A stretch of 64,000 bases of DNA from Eucalyptus grandis. Taxonomy: Eukaryota > Streptophyta > Magnoliopsida > Myrtales > Myrtaceae. Positions 1 through 12,450 of this stretch are shown piece after piece. The notes beneath the pieces were generated by a model. The model ran no database searches. It worked only from the letters and a program-made list of their open reading frames with translations, and was not told the DNA's origin. Each line of letters opens with the position of its first letter. Positions within the stretch are counted from its first letter, which is position 1. The DNA is taken from contig NC_052619.1 of assembly GCF_016545825.1 (NCBI RefSeq), positions 38,593,682 through 38,657,681 of the forward strand. The letters run 5' to 3'. The translations under genes and the position numbers were made by a program.

Positions 1-720
1 TGCTAATCTGACTTGCATGTGGGTGAAAATTTGAAAGTATTCCATGTTATTATGCAGGACATAGATGTTCTTTATATTTATGTGACCACCCTATAGACTC
101 GGCCTCATATGAAGCTTTTTCCTAGCTTGATCAATGAACATAATCAAATTTTGAGGGCCAACAACTAGTTAAGGTGCCATGTTGAAAGACTTCCTAGCTA
201 CTTACAGCTTGGTGGGATGCATTCCACATTAAAGGCCGTAAAAAATTATTTTAATAATGGCGAGGACGGACTTACATTTGAGAGAATGTGAACCGAATGA
301 TTAACTACGGTTTTTTTTTTTTTTTTTTAGGGGACTTTTACCTAAAGCCAATTTATTTTTTTTGCCATTCCAAAATGATAAGTGTCAATGTTGAACATCA
401 ATATACTACTTCTATACATTTCAAAAATCCAACTTCCAATTTCAATTACCATCAATGAATCTAATGAAGGCGGTTAGTAGCAATCGCCTTTTGGTTGGCT
501 CCTTAGAATGAAGGACAATTAGTTAGATGTGGCAAAAAGGGCATTTTTCGATTCAATCAACACAAGAAGTATGCAAAGAGATTATCATACTTGGGCCCAT
601 AGAGGTTAGCTTCCTTCTATATCTATACATGGAAATGCCAATGGACAACAAACAAAGATGCCATACTAAGAAAGCAGACTTCCACACTCATGCCATTAGG
701 CTATCAAAATAAATAAAAAT
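1..720. other. A+T-rich intergenic DNA
   Basis: No coding region, RNA gene or paired repeat was recognised here. There is a poly-T run at about 310-329. Short open frames are isolated, A+T-rich and resemble no family I know. Confidence 0.6.
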
Positions 721-1080
721 AGATAAGTGCTGCAGAAGTCTTAAAACTTGTCATAAAAATGCAATTGAGTTATAAAACTTGCAAAAAGTGCAATTAAATC
801 ATAAAACTTGTCAAAATATTTTAATTTAGTCTTAAAATCAACGTTGTCAAATTTCCTAACGGAAAAAGTTGACGTGGCGTGGAAGTGACTTTTTTTAATC
901 GTTACTCTCTCCTACATGGCGAATAGTAAAAAAAAATTCCATTAGGAAATTTGACGACGTCGGTTTTGGGACTCGATTGAAATATTTTGACAAGTTTTAG
1001 GACTTAATTGCACTTTTGCAAGTTTTAGGACTTAATTGCATTTTTGTGATAATTTTTAGGATTTCCACAATACTTATCCC
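721..1080. mobile_element. Foldback MITE with long terminal inverted repeats
   Basis: The first ~165 bp (ATAAGTGCTGCAGAAGTC...) pair with the reverse complement of the last ~165 bp (ATAAGTATTGTGGAAATCC...), leaving a short centre around 880-930. Inside each arm the motif 'GCAATTAAGTCCTAAAACTTG' occurs twice in slightly varied form, so each arm is itself a tandem repeat. There is no coding capacity. This looks like a non-autonomous foldback or MULE-type element. The superfamily is not determined, because no clear target-site duplication was seen. Confidence 0.75.
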
Positions 1081-1087
1081 TTGGGAA

Positions 1088-2050
1088 AATGAGACGAATA
1101 ATCCTTAAACTTTGGCTCAACATATAATGTCATATTTAAATTTTTAATTCGTTCAATATGACAATTAAAATTCCTTAATCTTTGATCTAATCCTTAGACT
1201 TACAATTTGTTCAATCTAGTCATTCAACTTTCACAACAAGATCAAATCAATCCTTCAGTACTATTCACACGTTTTTAATATTACACTATTGCCCAGATTT
1301 TAGAATATATTTTTTATTTCAATCTATTTCCTAATTAAATAAAAAAAAAATGCTACCTTTTTTTTTTTTTGCATTTTTACATTTTTTGTCTTCTATAAAT
1401 AGTTCCATTTATGTATGTTTTAACCGATGATATCTTTAATAGTAAAAATATAACCCCATTTAGAGTTTCATCGTGTTTATATTCCTTTAATTTTTAAAAT
1501 AGTATTATCATAAAAATATCTAATAACAATATTAGTTTATCTATAGATTTCCTGTACTAATACTGATCCAAAACGTGTTCCAGCTTTTTTATACAAAACT
1601 TGTGTTTTGAGTTCTATTAATTAAAGTTAGTTAAATAAGTAAATCAGGAAATTAATATAGCAAGAGTATCAACTTTTACAATTTTGAATGAGGTTTTACT
1701 TTATCATTCTATGGATCATGAACTAAAACATATTCTAATGGAACTATCGTAATATTTATAAAGACGGGAAACATAAAAAAGTAATGAAAAGATATTTATG
1801 TTTTTTTTTTGTTGATTTATGAAATGGATTATAATGAAAAGTTATTATAAAATCTGAGGAATAGTGTAATTATGGAAAACCTCTGATTTTTTTATAATGA
1901 AAAATTGAGAGATTAGATTGAACAAATTAAAAGTTTATGGAATAGATTGAACTCTATGAATAGTTCAATAACTACATTGACCGAATTAAAAATTCAAAGA
2001 TGAATGTCATATATTAGGCCAAAATTTAGGAGACTATTGATGTCATTTTT
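1088..2050. mobile_element. Second, more diverged foldback element
   Basis: The left end (CTTAAACTTTGGCTCAACATA, then TTTTTAATTCGTTCAAT) is matched in inverted orientation at the right end (AATTAAAAATTCAAAGATGAATGTCATATAT). Both arms use the vocabulary 'fall in love with TTTAATTTGTTCAAT' typical of the repeat family that recurs at 11.46-12.04 kb. The centre is very A+T-rich and non-coding. The ends are approximate. Confidence 0.5.
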
Positions 2051-3171
2051 TATAAGGTTTTTAACCAAAATCAAGACTTGTGTAAGTTTCTCCAATATAT
2101 GGCGTTTCTCACGGATTATATTGCTTTCGGTCAAATATTTCTTTCCTCTTTTTTCAATTAAATACTTTCGTGTGAATCCATCAGATAATTGAGAAAAGCT
2201 TGCCATCCACTAATACGGAATTCATCGGTGGTTATCAAAATATACAATAAATGGAGGTTTCTTCTATGAAATTCGTCAAGTACACCGTATTTATCAATTA
2301 ATTATTATTAACTGGAGGGCGAACGGTAGTTGTAAGGTCTCCAACCAAACTAAGGACCCATTATAAATTTCTTTTTTCTTCACGGATTATACAGCTTTCG
2401 CTTATTCATTAAATATTATCTTCCTCCTTTGCCAGCTAAATATTTTTTAGTAATTCCATGAAATAAATAGAGAAAAGGTTACCATCCAAGGGCTTTGGAT
2501 TAAAATGAGTACCATCAACGGGTTTCGGATTAGAATGGTAGGTTTGATTATGCAATCTCGTATTCGAATTATAACACGTCGCATTTAGGATAATCTCGGG
2601 AGGCCTCGCTTTTTGAAACGAAATCTTATCTAATACATGCGGACAAGAAGGTTTACGCAAATTGACGGAAATCATTCGAGCTAGAAAACCCGGATCGACA
2701 AATTACTACTATTAGTAAAGTTATGTCCAATTCAAAAGTCCCTTTTACACTGTGCCGTCTAAAACGGCAATTTCATGGTCACAATCTTTATGACAACATG
2801 GGGAAAAAACTTGCAACGCCTCATCTTTCCCCGTTCAATCTGCCTATCTCAGTCGCCACATTTATAGTGGGCAGTTTTTTGGGGACTTCGTGCGTCTCTA
2901 CTCGCTTGCTAAGCTATTATTCAAACCAGACTCTCAAGCAATTGCACCAAACGGTAAAGCTGTATATATCACAATGTCACATGCTTATGACTCTTTGTAA
3001 GTCGAACTCACATTTTTTTTTCTGCCAAATTAAAAATGGTGAATTATATTTTCTCGAATTATACTTTCAACATTATTTTGCCCTTTTCTTCCCTTTCCTT
3101 CATTGTGATGCATAGCGGCAATGTGCACGGTTAGTAAGACTTAAAAACGGGGAAAGTTACTAAGTATTCTA
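2051..3171. other. Intergenic DNA with one diverged direct repeat
   Basis: A block at about 2105-2208 (starting TTCTCACGGATTATATTGC) is repeated in diverged form at about 2376-2490 (TTCTTCACGGATTATACAGC); both end in a variant of 'GAGAAAAGCTTGCCATCCA'. The rest holds no gene I can support. An open frame near 2723-3115 has no recognisable domain. Confidence 0.45.
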
Positions 3172-3417
3172 GGCTCTGTTTTTTTTTTTATAAAGAATGA
3201 ATAATTTGGAAAATATATATATTTTAAAATAATCGCTTATACCGCTTGTAGAAATTGATGAACAAAAAGTATTTTTAACATTGATGAAAATATATAGATA
3301 TAAATTGTTATCGGTAATTAAAATAGTTTTAATTGTCTAAATATTTTAAGCGGGGCAAGTAATCATTTGTAGTAAAATATTTTTCAAATTATCATCGTTC
3401 AGAAAACAAACAAAGCC
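3172..3417. mobile_element. Short Tourist-like MITE (~246 bp)
   Basis: The ends GGCTCTGTTT and (inverted) GGCTTTGTTTGTTTTC form an imperfect terminal inverted repeat around an A+T-rich, non-coding interior. The interior phrase 'TATAAATTGTTATCGGTAAT' recurs in altered form at about 43.56 kb, so this is one member of a family present at least twice. It lies about 700 bp upstream of the CHS start codon. Confidence 0.55.
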
Positions 3418-3860
3418 TTTGTTTAGGGAATTTTTTTTAAATAAGTTATACTCCAAACCGTCATTATCTACAAGACTCTACAATTTCAAATACGACCAAG
3501 GAAATTAATTTGAGGGAAATTCCAGTAATATGGCCTATTTTGGACAACTAAAATTCGATCAATATATAATGAAAATTAGATAGGATGGTTTATGTACACA
3601 TGCTAAAATGGGGAAAATTATTATTGCAGTATTCAAATTTTGAGGTGGGGGACCCTGGACGTGGAATTTATACGTTCGAAATTTGGAAAATAAATTATGG
3701 AGCAATCTAATATTGGGAAAAATATATCTAAAATAAAGGTCCATATTGGACCAACACACTCTCCTCACTTTGGTTGGTATGGTAAGTAGAGAGGAGCGAG
3801 GCGGCATGGCAGAAGATCATGTGGAGCGTTTGATGGACAAGTAACGGAGCAACGCACCAT
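3418..3860. other. Distal upstream region of CHS
   Basis: No gene is seen. The sequence changes from A+T-rich to more balanced composition towards 3800, where the CHS proximal promoter begins. Confidence 0.5.
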
Positions 3861-3867
3861 ACCAAAC
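3861..3867 (+). promoter_or_regulatory. MYB-recognition-like element (ACCAAAC) of CHS
   Basis: ACCAAAC matches the R2R3-MYB (AC-element/MRE) consensus A[AC]C[AT]A[AC]C. It sits 13 bp before a G-box, and a paired MYB and bZIP/bHLH site is the known arrangement in light- and flavonoid-regulated CHS promoters. The function here is inferred. Confidence 0.5.
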
Positions 3868-3879
3868 ACCCCCCAAAGT

Positions 3880-3885
3880 CACGTG
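3880..3885 (+). promoter_or_regulatory. G-box CACGTG, distal, CHS promoter
   Basis: A perfect palindromic CACGTG lies 96 bp before the TATA box. G-boxes bind bZIP (HY5-like) and bHLH factors in CHS promoters. The equivalent site survives upstream of the CHS pseudogene at 7449-7454. Confidence 0.65.
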
Positions 3886-3923
3886 CCGTCTGGCCTCCCA
3901 GTCTTGTTGGGTGCGACGCCGCG

Positions 3924-3929
3924 CACGTG
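3924..3929 (+). promoter_or_regulatory. G-box CACGTG, proximal, CHS promoter
   Basis: This second perfect CACGTG is followed by ACTCCCCAGCTACCCC. The same composite (CACGTGACTCCCAGCTACCCC) precedes the pseudogene at 7503, so the block was part of the duplicated unit and is better conserved than its surroundings. Confidence 0.65.
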
Positions 3930-3930
3930 A

Positions 3931-5929
<1,999 letters not shown>

Positions 5930-6127
5930 GCAACGCTCTCCCTCTCTCCACCTTTGTCATTGATTTGGTTTGTCATCAATTTCCCTGAATTTTCTTTCCA
6001 TCTTCTCTTCTTTTTCTTTCTCTTTTTTTTTTTTCTTTACTTTGAGTCATCAATGTGCGCATTTTCAGTGTCGGAAAAGGGGTTGGGGTTGCAATGGCTG
6101 AACATGGTCGCCTTTGGGCTGCATCGA

Positions 6128-6133
6128 AATAAA
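6128..6133 (+). terminator. Candidate polyadenylation signal of CHS
   Basis: AATAAA lies 199 nt past the CHS stop codon, followed after about 20 nt by a GTGT-rich stretch, consistent with a plant 3' end. A T/C-rich tract at 5990-6040 could act as an upstream element. Confidence 0.45.
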
Positions 6134-6159
6134 TGGTGTGGGGAGCATGTGTAACAAAA

Positions 6160-6730
6160 GATTTCCCCAGTAATATTTCATATGCAATATAAATTCAATG
6201 TGGTCGGATCGATATTTAGTAGTTTCAATTCCTGTCTAATCGCTCCATTGTTTGCTGCCGCCTTGATCTTGTTACCTCAAGATGAGAAAGATGGAAAATG
6301 TGGCATTCAAGCTCGACCACAGTATCTTAAAAGCACATTTTAAAAAGCAAGTACGAAGGGGTGTACGAGGATCAATTTTCAGGAGAAATTACTAATTTTT
6401 ATCATAAACCTATTATGTGAATGGTGCATTGGTGATATCGAGCGGCAATTGGTTGGAAGACAACATTGAAATCACATAAAGTTTAGAACTACATTAGCAA
6501 AATTGGAAAGTTCAAAATTTGATTAACATTCGTACAAAAAGTTTAGTATTAATTTGATTATCATCCCTGATTTACAAAGGTGAATGTTATTTTGCAACAT
6601 GAATTATATATATAAATGACTAAAAGTTGTAGAAAAAATTAAAGCTACAAAATTAGGCACACTACCGCTTAGAGTTGTAATTTGCAACTAAATGTCAAAT
6701 TCTTAAGGACTAATCACACTTTTCTATTTC
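6160..6730. other. Intergenic DNA after CHS
   Basis: No gene or clear repeat was recognised; the sequence is A+T-rich. Confidence 0.5.
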
Positions 6731-6732
6731 TA

Positions 6733-7105
6733 GAAGTTCTCTCTCTATCTCTCGATGACATAGTTGCTTTTGATAGAAGAAAAGAGTATTGTAAGACTTG
6801 TGAATCATTAACAAAATTTTGGTCTTGTGAATAGATATCAATTTTTTAGAGACTAATTCTAGCTCCAAAAGTTCTCTCTCTATCTCTTAACGACAGAGTT
6901 GCTTTCGACAAAAGAAAAGAGTATTGTATGACTTATCAATTATATAAACAAAATTTTGGTCTTGTGAATAGATATCAATTTTTTAGAGACTAATCTCTAT
7001 CTCTTAACGACAGGGTTGCTTTCGACAAAAGAAAAGAGTATTGTGTGACGTAACAATCATATAAACAAACTTTTGCTCTTGTAAATAGATATCAAGTTCT
7101 TAGGG
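6733..7105. repeat. Three-copy tandem repeat (~120-135 bp) downstream of CHS
   Basis: Units start near 6733, 6868 and 6993. Each contains 'TCTCTCTATCTC', then 'GAAAAGAGTATTGTR', 'TTTTGGTCTTGTGAATAGA' and 'TTTTTAGAGACTAAT'. The third unit is shortened and a degraded fourth piece continues to about 7170. There is no coding frame. Confidence 0.8.
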
Positions 7106-7448
7106 ACTAATCAAACTTTTTTAACTATACAAGTCTTCTCTCTATCTTGATGACTAAGCTATTTTTGACGGACAAAAATATGCGTATGATTTATGGATTG
7201 TACAAATCAAATCCGGCTCCACCTTTGATAACGCGAATCGCACAATAAACTCATAATGATTGAAATAGTATCGATCAACGGGGTTTATAAATGATGCAAT
7301 AATTTTCGTGATAATAGACTACCTAGTCCTGTCACGAGGCTGCAGCAACCTCAAATGTCTCGTTCAATACATGAGCTCATCAAGCAATGGCTTAATTCCT
7401 TATAGACGAAGCAAAACGAAACTTCAACCCCCTCCACTTTCAAACAGT
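7106..7448. other. Spacer between tandem repeat and CHS pseudogene promoter
   Basis: No gene is seen. The tail of the preceding tandem repeat reaches about 7170. Confidence 0.45.
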
Positions 7449-7508
7449 CACGTGACAACAGATGGTCAACCACCAAAGCCACTTGCCGCGCAGCTTCTCC
7501 ATCACGTG
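7449..7508 (+). promoter_or_regulatory. Two relic G-boxes of the CHS pseudogene promoter
   Basis: CACGTG occurs at 7449-7454 and 7503-7508. The second is followed by ACTCCCAGCTACCCC, almost identical to the block at 3924 in the intact gene. 'CCACCAAAGCCACTTGCCG' between them corresponds to the intact 'CCCCCAAAGTCACGTGCCG', where that G-box has been mutated. No clear TATA box remains (CTTAAAAG at the expected place). Confidence 0.6.
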
Positions 7509-7631
7509 ACTCCCAGCTACCCCATGGCGCTCCAGCTCTTTACCCACGTCTTAAAAGACGCCGCTCGATGCTCTCCCATTGCCCCACCGATACCTTTTTC
7601 AGTACCACTCCCACTCTTAACTCGTTCCATT

Positions 7632-7660
7632 CGCCGCCGCCGCCGCCGCCGCCACCGCCA
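7632..7660. repeat. (CCG)n trinucleotide repeat in the CHS pseudogene leader
   Basis: A CGC/CCG run followed by CCACCG variants lies about 30 bp before the pseudogene start codon. The intact gene has no such run. Confidence 0.85.
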
Positions 7661-7688
7661 CCACCTACACTTGCTTTGGGGCGAAACA

Positions 7689-10358
7689 ATGGTCACCATG
7701 AGGAACTCCGCTGCGTGCAACAGGCTGACGGTCCCGCCACGATCATGGCCATTGGGCCGGTGAACCGGCCGAACCGCATCGACCAGAGCACTTACCCGGA
7801 TCGTTACTTCCGGTTCGCGAACAACGAGCACATGACGGAGTTGAAGGAGAAGTTTAAGCGAATGTGGAGGCATGTGGAAGCTTTCCTTTGTGTTCCTCAG
7901 TCGAATAAACCTAGTCATTGGTCCACGTGTTGCGTGGACTTGAGCAAGTACGCTGATCCTGAGCAGCGCATGATGCATTCTTATAGGGATCCAACGTCTT
8001 GTTGTATGAATTGAAAAAGAAAATGCGTAGACTCATTATATTGCTCATAATATGTAGAAAGCAAATCACTGTACTTAGGAAACGTGTGATGACTATGTTT
8101 ATTGAAGTATCGTCCTACATCGCTTGATAATAAGTCTCAAATATTCTTTATATTCATAAGATCTCACTCCACCAATTCATGTGATTGGACTTTCTAACAA
8201 CGTTGCTTAAGTAGTGTTTAGCGTGGACTTATTAATAATGCATAAAAAGCCAAATAGAGAAAGTTAAATGAAAATGTCTCAAGTTAATAAGTTGAAGAAG
8301 TTTTGGGGAAAAAATGATAATAAGATTAATTTTACGTACGCGGGCGGTGTAATCCTTTTCTCCACAACCTATATTTATCCCCACTTATCTAGATAATTAG
8401 TCAACTTTTTGAATTATAAATACCCACATCAAGGGTGACGGAAAATCCTAAATAACGAGAGAAAGAGTAAAACTTTTTTTAATTTTTCATAGATCTTGAA
8501 ATTAAAGAGAAGAAAATAATGCACGTACCACATCATATGGCGAGGAAAAGGAATAGAGAGGTGATGGGAGAAATTGAAAGTAGTAAATATTTAATGAAGT
8601 GTTATTTTAAAGGTGAAATGAAATTTAACAGATTTAACGGTTCAAATGCGGTGGCAGTCAATATATCTTTAGATGCATATAACGGGACAAGGATCTCAGA
8701 CAATATAATAGACTTCTTTGATGGGGAAAACCATCTAGACACGTCTGTGAATAACTTGTCGATAATGGGATCAAGAAAATCTTGTCTTGAATCGAGGATC
8801 CACACATTTTCAGGTGAAAAGTCAATGATCAAGAAGCACCACACGTAACTGACCGAGGAGACGTTGAAAGAGAATCCTTAAACTTGTGACTACATGGAAC
8901 CCTCATGGGACGCTAGGAATGACATGATGGCGGTCGAAGTCCCAAAGCTTGGCAAGGAAGCGGCCACAAAGGCCACCAAAGATTGGGGCCAACCCAAGTC
9001 CAAGGTCACCCACTTGGTCTTTTGCACCACCTGCGGGGGTCGACATGCCGGGTGTGGCCTCGGCCCGATGGTGAAGCATTACATGATGTACCCGCGACGC
9101 AGTGGTGCGGGGGGGAACGGTCCTCCGACTGGCCAAGGACCTGTCGGAGAACAACTGGGGGGGCCCGTGTTCTAGGTTTGGTTTTTGGAATCATTTTGCA
9201 AAAATACAAATACCTTTTAGGTGAAATAGAGTTTTCCAAAATATAAATAACATTTGTAAAATTTTCATTGAGAAATAACTTTGGCCAAAATACGATTTGA
9301 TAAAATTTGCATTTGTAAATGACTTTTTATTAAATTAAAAAAAAAATTGCATTTTTTTTTAAAGTCCGCCCACCTGGACCATCGAGATATGGCGGTCGGA
9401 CGGTTCGGGGTCGTGCGACCCGGCGACCATCGCCTGGCCACGGGATTTAGGCCATCACGCCCTGGGTCGCACGACCGGGTATCACCTAAGGTTTGGCGAT
9501 GGTCGCCGGGGTCGAGCGACCCTTAAGTGGCGGCCGCCGGCGTGCACGACCCCATTGGCCTTCAATTGACTTCTCCACCGAAGAAGATGAACAGTAACTA
9601 GAACTTGCATTCCAAAAATGCAATTCCCAAAAGACCGCTAGACCTACTTTGGACTAAGGGCCCTTAGAGTCATATGGAGATGCAATTGCATCTTGCTAAA
9701 GTCGTCCAAAAAATCAAACCAAACGCGTTTGCATTTGGCCAAGAGACTTTAGAGTCCGAAAGCCTATTCCCAAAGCCAAACCAAATGGGGCCCTAGTGGT
9801 GTGCTCCAAGATTAGCGCCATCACCTTCCACGGGCCGAGTAAGGCCCACCTGGATAGTCTTGTGGGCGAGGCCTTATTCGGGGACGGCGCCGATGCCGGA
9901 GCTGGTCTTCACACCCCAAACAATACTCCCAGACAGCGTCGGGGCTATTAACGGCCATCTCCGTGAAGCCGGGCTCGTTTTCCACCTCCTCAAGGATGTT
10001 TCTAGGCTCATCTCGGAGAACATCGAGGAGGGGCCTCGCGGAGGCTTTTCGACCTCTGGGCATCTTGGACTGGAACTCACTCTTCTGTATCGCCCAACCC
10101 GGTGGGCCCATGATCTTGGATCGGGTAGAGGCGAAATTGGGCCTAAGCCCGAGAAGTTGCGCGCAACACGGCATGTGACGAGGGAAGATGGGAATATGTC
10201 AAGCCCATCCGTCTTGTTTATTTTGGATGATATGAGGAAGAAGTCCGCTGAAGATGCGCTCAAGACCACCAGGGAGGGGCTCGAGCCTCGAATGGGGTGT
10301 GCTGGTTGCTTTTGGGCCTGGGCTCCACTATTGAGACGGTGGTTCTCCATAGCCTGAG
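7689..10358 (+). pseudogene. Chalcone synthase pseudogene (tandem copy)
   Basis: Exon 1 is about 7689-7866 and exon 2 about 8814-10358; exon 2 is interrupted by a MITE at 9176-9793. The copy aligns to the intact gene at 4114-5929 over its whole length. Defects seen: a 1 nt deletion at codon 3 that puts the ATG out of frame; a destroyed intron donor (ATGT|GG instead of ATGT|GT); an in-frame TAA at 8846-8848, 12 codons into exon 2; another TAA around 8880; several frameshifts and a deletion removing the region after 'GVDMPG'; loss of the active-site Cys164 codon near 9103; a ~45 bp deletion after 'FGDGA'; and His303 replaced by Gln (CIAQPGG). It cannot make an enzyme. The ~950 bp relic intron holds unrelated A+T-rich sequence. 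Confidence 0.95.
9176..9793. mobile_element. Tourist-like MITE inserted in CHS pseudogene exon 2
   Basis: CHS homology stops at 9175 and resumes at 9794. The insert begins GTTTGGTTTTTGGAAT and ends with the inverted ATTCCCAAAGCCAAACCAAATGGGGCCC in two pieces, an imperfect TIR. TAG flanks both sides (9173-9175 and 9794-9796), a 3 bp duplication like those of the PIF/Harbinger group. The outer parts are A+T-rich. The core, about 9363-9560, is G+C-rich and self-complementary (GGCGACCATCGCC against GGCGATGGTCGCC). There is no coding capacity. Confidence 0.8.
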
Positions 10359-10464
10359 TCTCCCTTGGAGTTTTAAAGCTTACCGAGCTTGTATTTCTTT
10401 TCAATAATTGTTAACTCATTCACGTGCCATCTTGAGTGTCCACAGTGGTGCTAGGGCTTCTCTG

Positions 10465-10935
10465 AGGAAAAAAGAGTTCATCCTATTTCCGACGTTACTT
10501 CTACTTGGCACTAACCCTTTCGCAAGACAGGAGAGTTTCAGGTGCGAACCTCCTCAATGGAGTAATATCAATGGAATAATGTTGATATAATGTCGATATT
10601 CTTTCCTTTTTTAGAGTTTCTCTCTCGAGTTGGGTCAATAAAGCAAAAAAGAGTTCATCCTATTTTCGGTGTTACTTCTACTTGATACTAACCCTTTTGT
10701 AAGACAACAAGAGTATTAGGTGCCACTCTCCTCAATGGAGTAATTAATATCAATGAAGTAATGTTGATATTCTTTCCTTTTTAGGGTTTCTCTCTCGAAT
10801 TGGGTCAATCAAGAAAAAAGAGTTTATCCTTCTACTTGATACTAAACCTTTCGCAATACAAAAGAGTTTTGGGTGTAAACCTCCTCAATAGAGTAATATC
10901 AATGGAATAATGTTGATATTCTTTCTTTTTTAACG
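10465..10935. repeat. Three-copy tandem repeat (~120-170 bp) downstream of the CHS pseudogene
   Basis: Units begin near 10467, 10646 and 10814 with 'AAAAAAGAGTTCATCC'. Each carries 'ACTTCTACTTGRYACTAA', 'CCTCCTCAATGGAGTAAT' and 'AATGTTGATATTCTTTC'. The third unit lacks an internal piece. It is unrelated in sequence to the repeat after the intact gene. Confidence 0.8.
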
Positions 10936-11457
10936 AAATTTGGTCTACTTCTCTGGTGATGTTTCAACATAAGTTCACTCGTTATTTATTAGATTTTGAA
11001 AACACAAACACTTTTAATTTGTTGATAATCTATCATAGATCAATGCTTAACTCCTTATCGGATAGTAATAAATAATTTTTTTTCTCTTAATTGGTTACTT
11101 ATATCGACACGGGTATAAGTAACCAATTTCGATCTTGCAACTACATAGAGGTATTGCCAATCTATGAAAAGAACAATGAAGGAACAAACTTTGAATGATA
11201 TCAAAATAAGTGGACTCCATATATATTTAGAGATTGGCTTGTCCAAACACTAAAACGATTTTTGCCCAATCTTTTAAACAAAAGGAGAATTTTTTTTATA
11301 TTCCTGCCAACATTGAAAATATTATTATCTTGAAGAAAATTATGAAAAAATTATATGTGAATTTACGTGCCAATAGTTGAGTGTTGAAAAGTTCCAGGGG
11401 TTCCAAATTTTAAAAAGAAAAATATCAAAATTCATGAGTGATGAAATCTAGAGCAAG
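10936..11457. other. A+T-rich intergenic DNA
   Basis: No gene or clear repeat was recognised. Confidence 0.45.
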
Positions 11458-11458
11458 T

Positions 11459-12040
11459 AAAATGCCAAAAAAAAAAAAAATCAATTCACATGGGCTGAAA
11501 TGGTTAGTACCTCTACCATTACTCTTTTATCAAAATGAAATAGTTCTAGAATTTCGGTCTAATATGCAACGTCACTTCTGGATTTTTAATTTGTGCAATG
11601 TGGTCCATATACTTTATAGTTCAATATGCAATATCGTTCCTAAATTATTAATTTGTACAATGTAAAATGCAAAAAAAAAATCAATTTAGATGGGCTGAAA
11701 TGGTTAGTATCTCTACCATTACTCTTTTATTGAAATGAAATAGTTCTAGAATTTTGGTCTAATATGCAATGTCGGTTTTGGACTTTTTAATTTATGTAAT
11801 ATGGTCCCTATACTTTATAGTTCAATTTATAATATCGTCCTTAAATTTTTAATTTGTTCAATATAATTCTTAAAATGTATAAAAATGTTACATTGAACAA
11901 ATTAATAATTTAAGGGTGACATTGCATATTGAGTTAAAATATAGAAACCGCATTACATATCAAACCAAAGTTCAAGAATTATAATGAGTAAATTAAAATT
12001 TTAAGGATGGTATTATAAATTGGATTAAAGTTTATAAATC
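11459..12040. repeat. Direct duplication of ~205 bp inside a foldback-type repeat
   Basis: The block from 'AAAATGCCAAAAAAAA' at 11459 to 'TTGTACAATGT' near 11663 is repeated from 11664 to about 11870 with scattered differences. Both share 'GGGCTGAAATGGTTAGTA' and 'GAAATAGTTCTAGAATTT'. The stretch 11885-12030 reads as a diverged inverted copy of the same text ('TATGCAATGTCACCCTTAAA' on the minus strand), so the whole behaves as a foldback element of the 1088-2050 kind. Confidence 0.7.
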
Positions 12041-12408
12041 ATTTATTATTTTCTCTTTATTTATAAATAATGCCAAAATATCAAAAGGGAAAATGAAAAG
12101 GAAATGATAGTGGAGATTAAAGTAACTGGTGATCGTTGGGAACCACAAGCTACCCCCTAGTCCCTAGCCCTAGCAACGAACCCCCCCACAAAGCATGGAA
12201 AACAGTGAACGCAAGACCAAAATCTCATTGGGCATCGCAAGTCTTGAGCAGCAACATCGGACGCCATCAACGACATCTCGAGATCTGCAAGGTTCATTCA
12301 ACTGGATGACCACTCTTTGAGATCCGTGAGGTTGAACTGGATCTCTCTCTCTCTCTCTCTCTCTCTCCCTCTGATGTTCAAGTGGATCACTCCCTCTCTC
12401 CCTCCCTT

Positions 12409-12450
<42 letters not shown>

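Noticed and set aside
7568..8014. 148-codon open frame over CHS pseudogene exon 1
   Set aside because: It starts in the leader, reads through the (CCG)n run and runs on past the destroyed splice donor; only the middle is CHS-derived.
8519..8848. 109-codon open frame before CHS pseudogene exon 2
   Set aside because: It lies in the relic intron and only its last codons (EKSMIKKHHT) are old CHS exon sequence.
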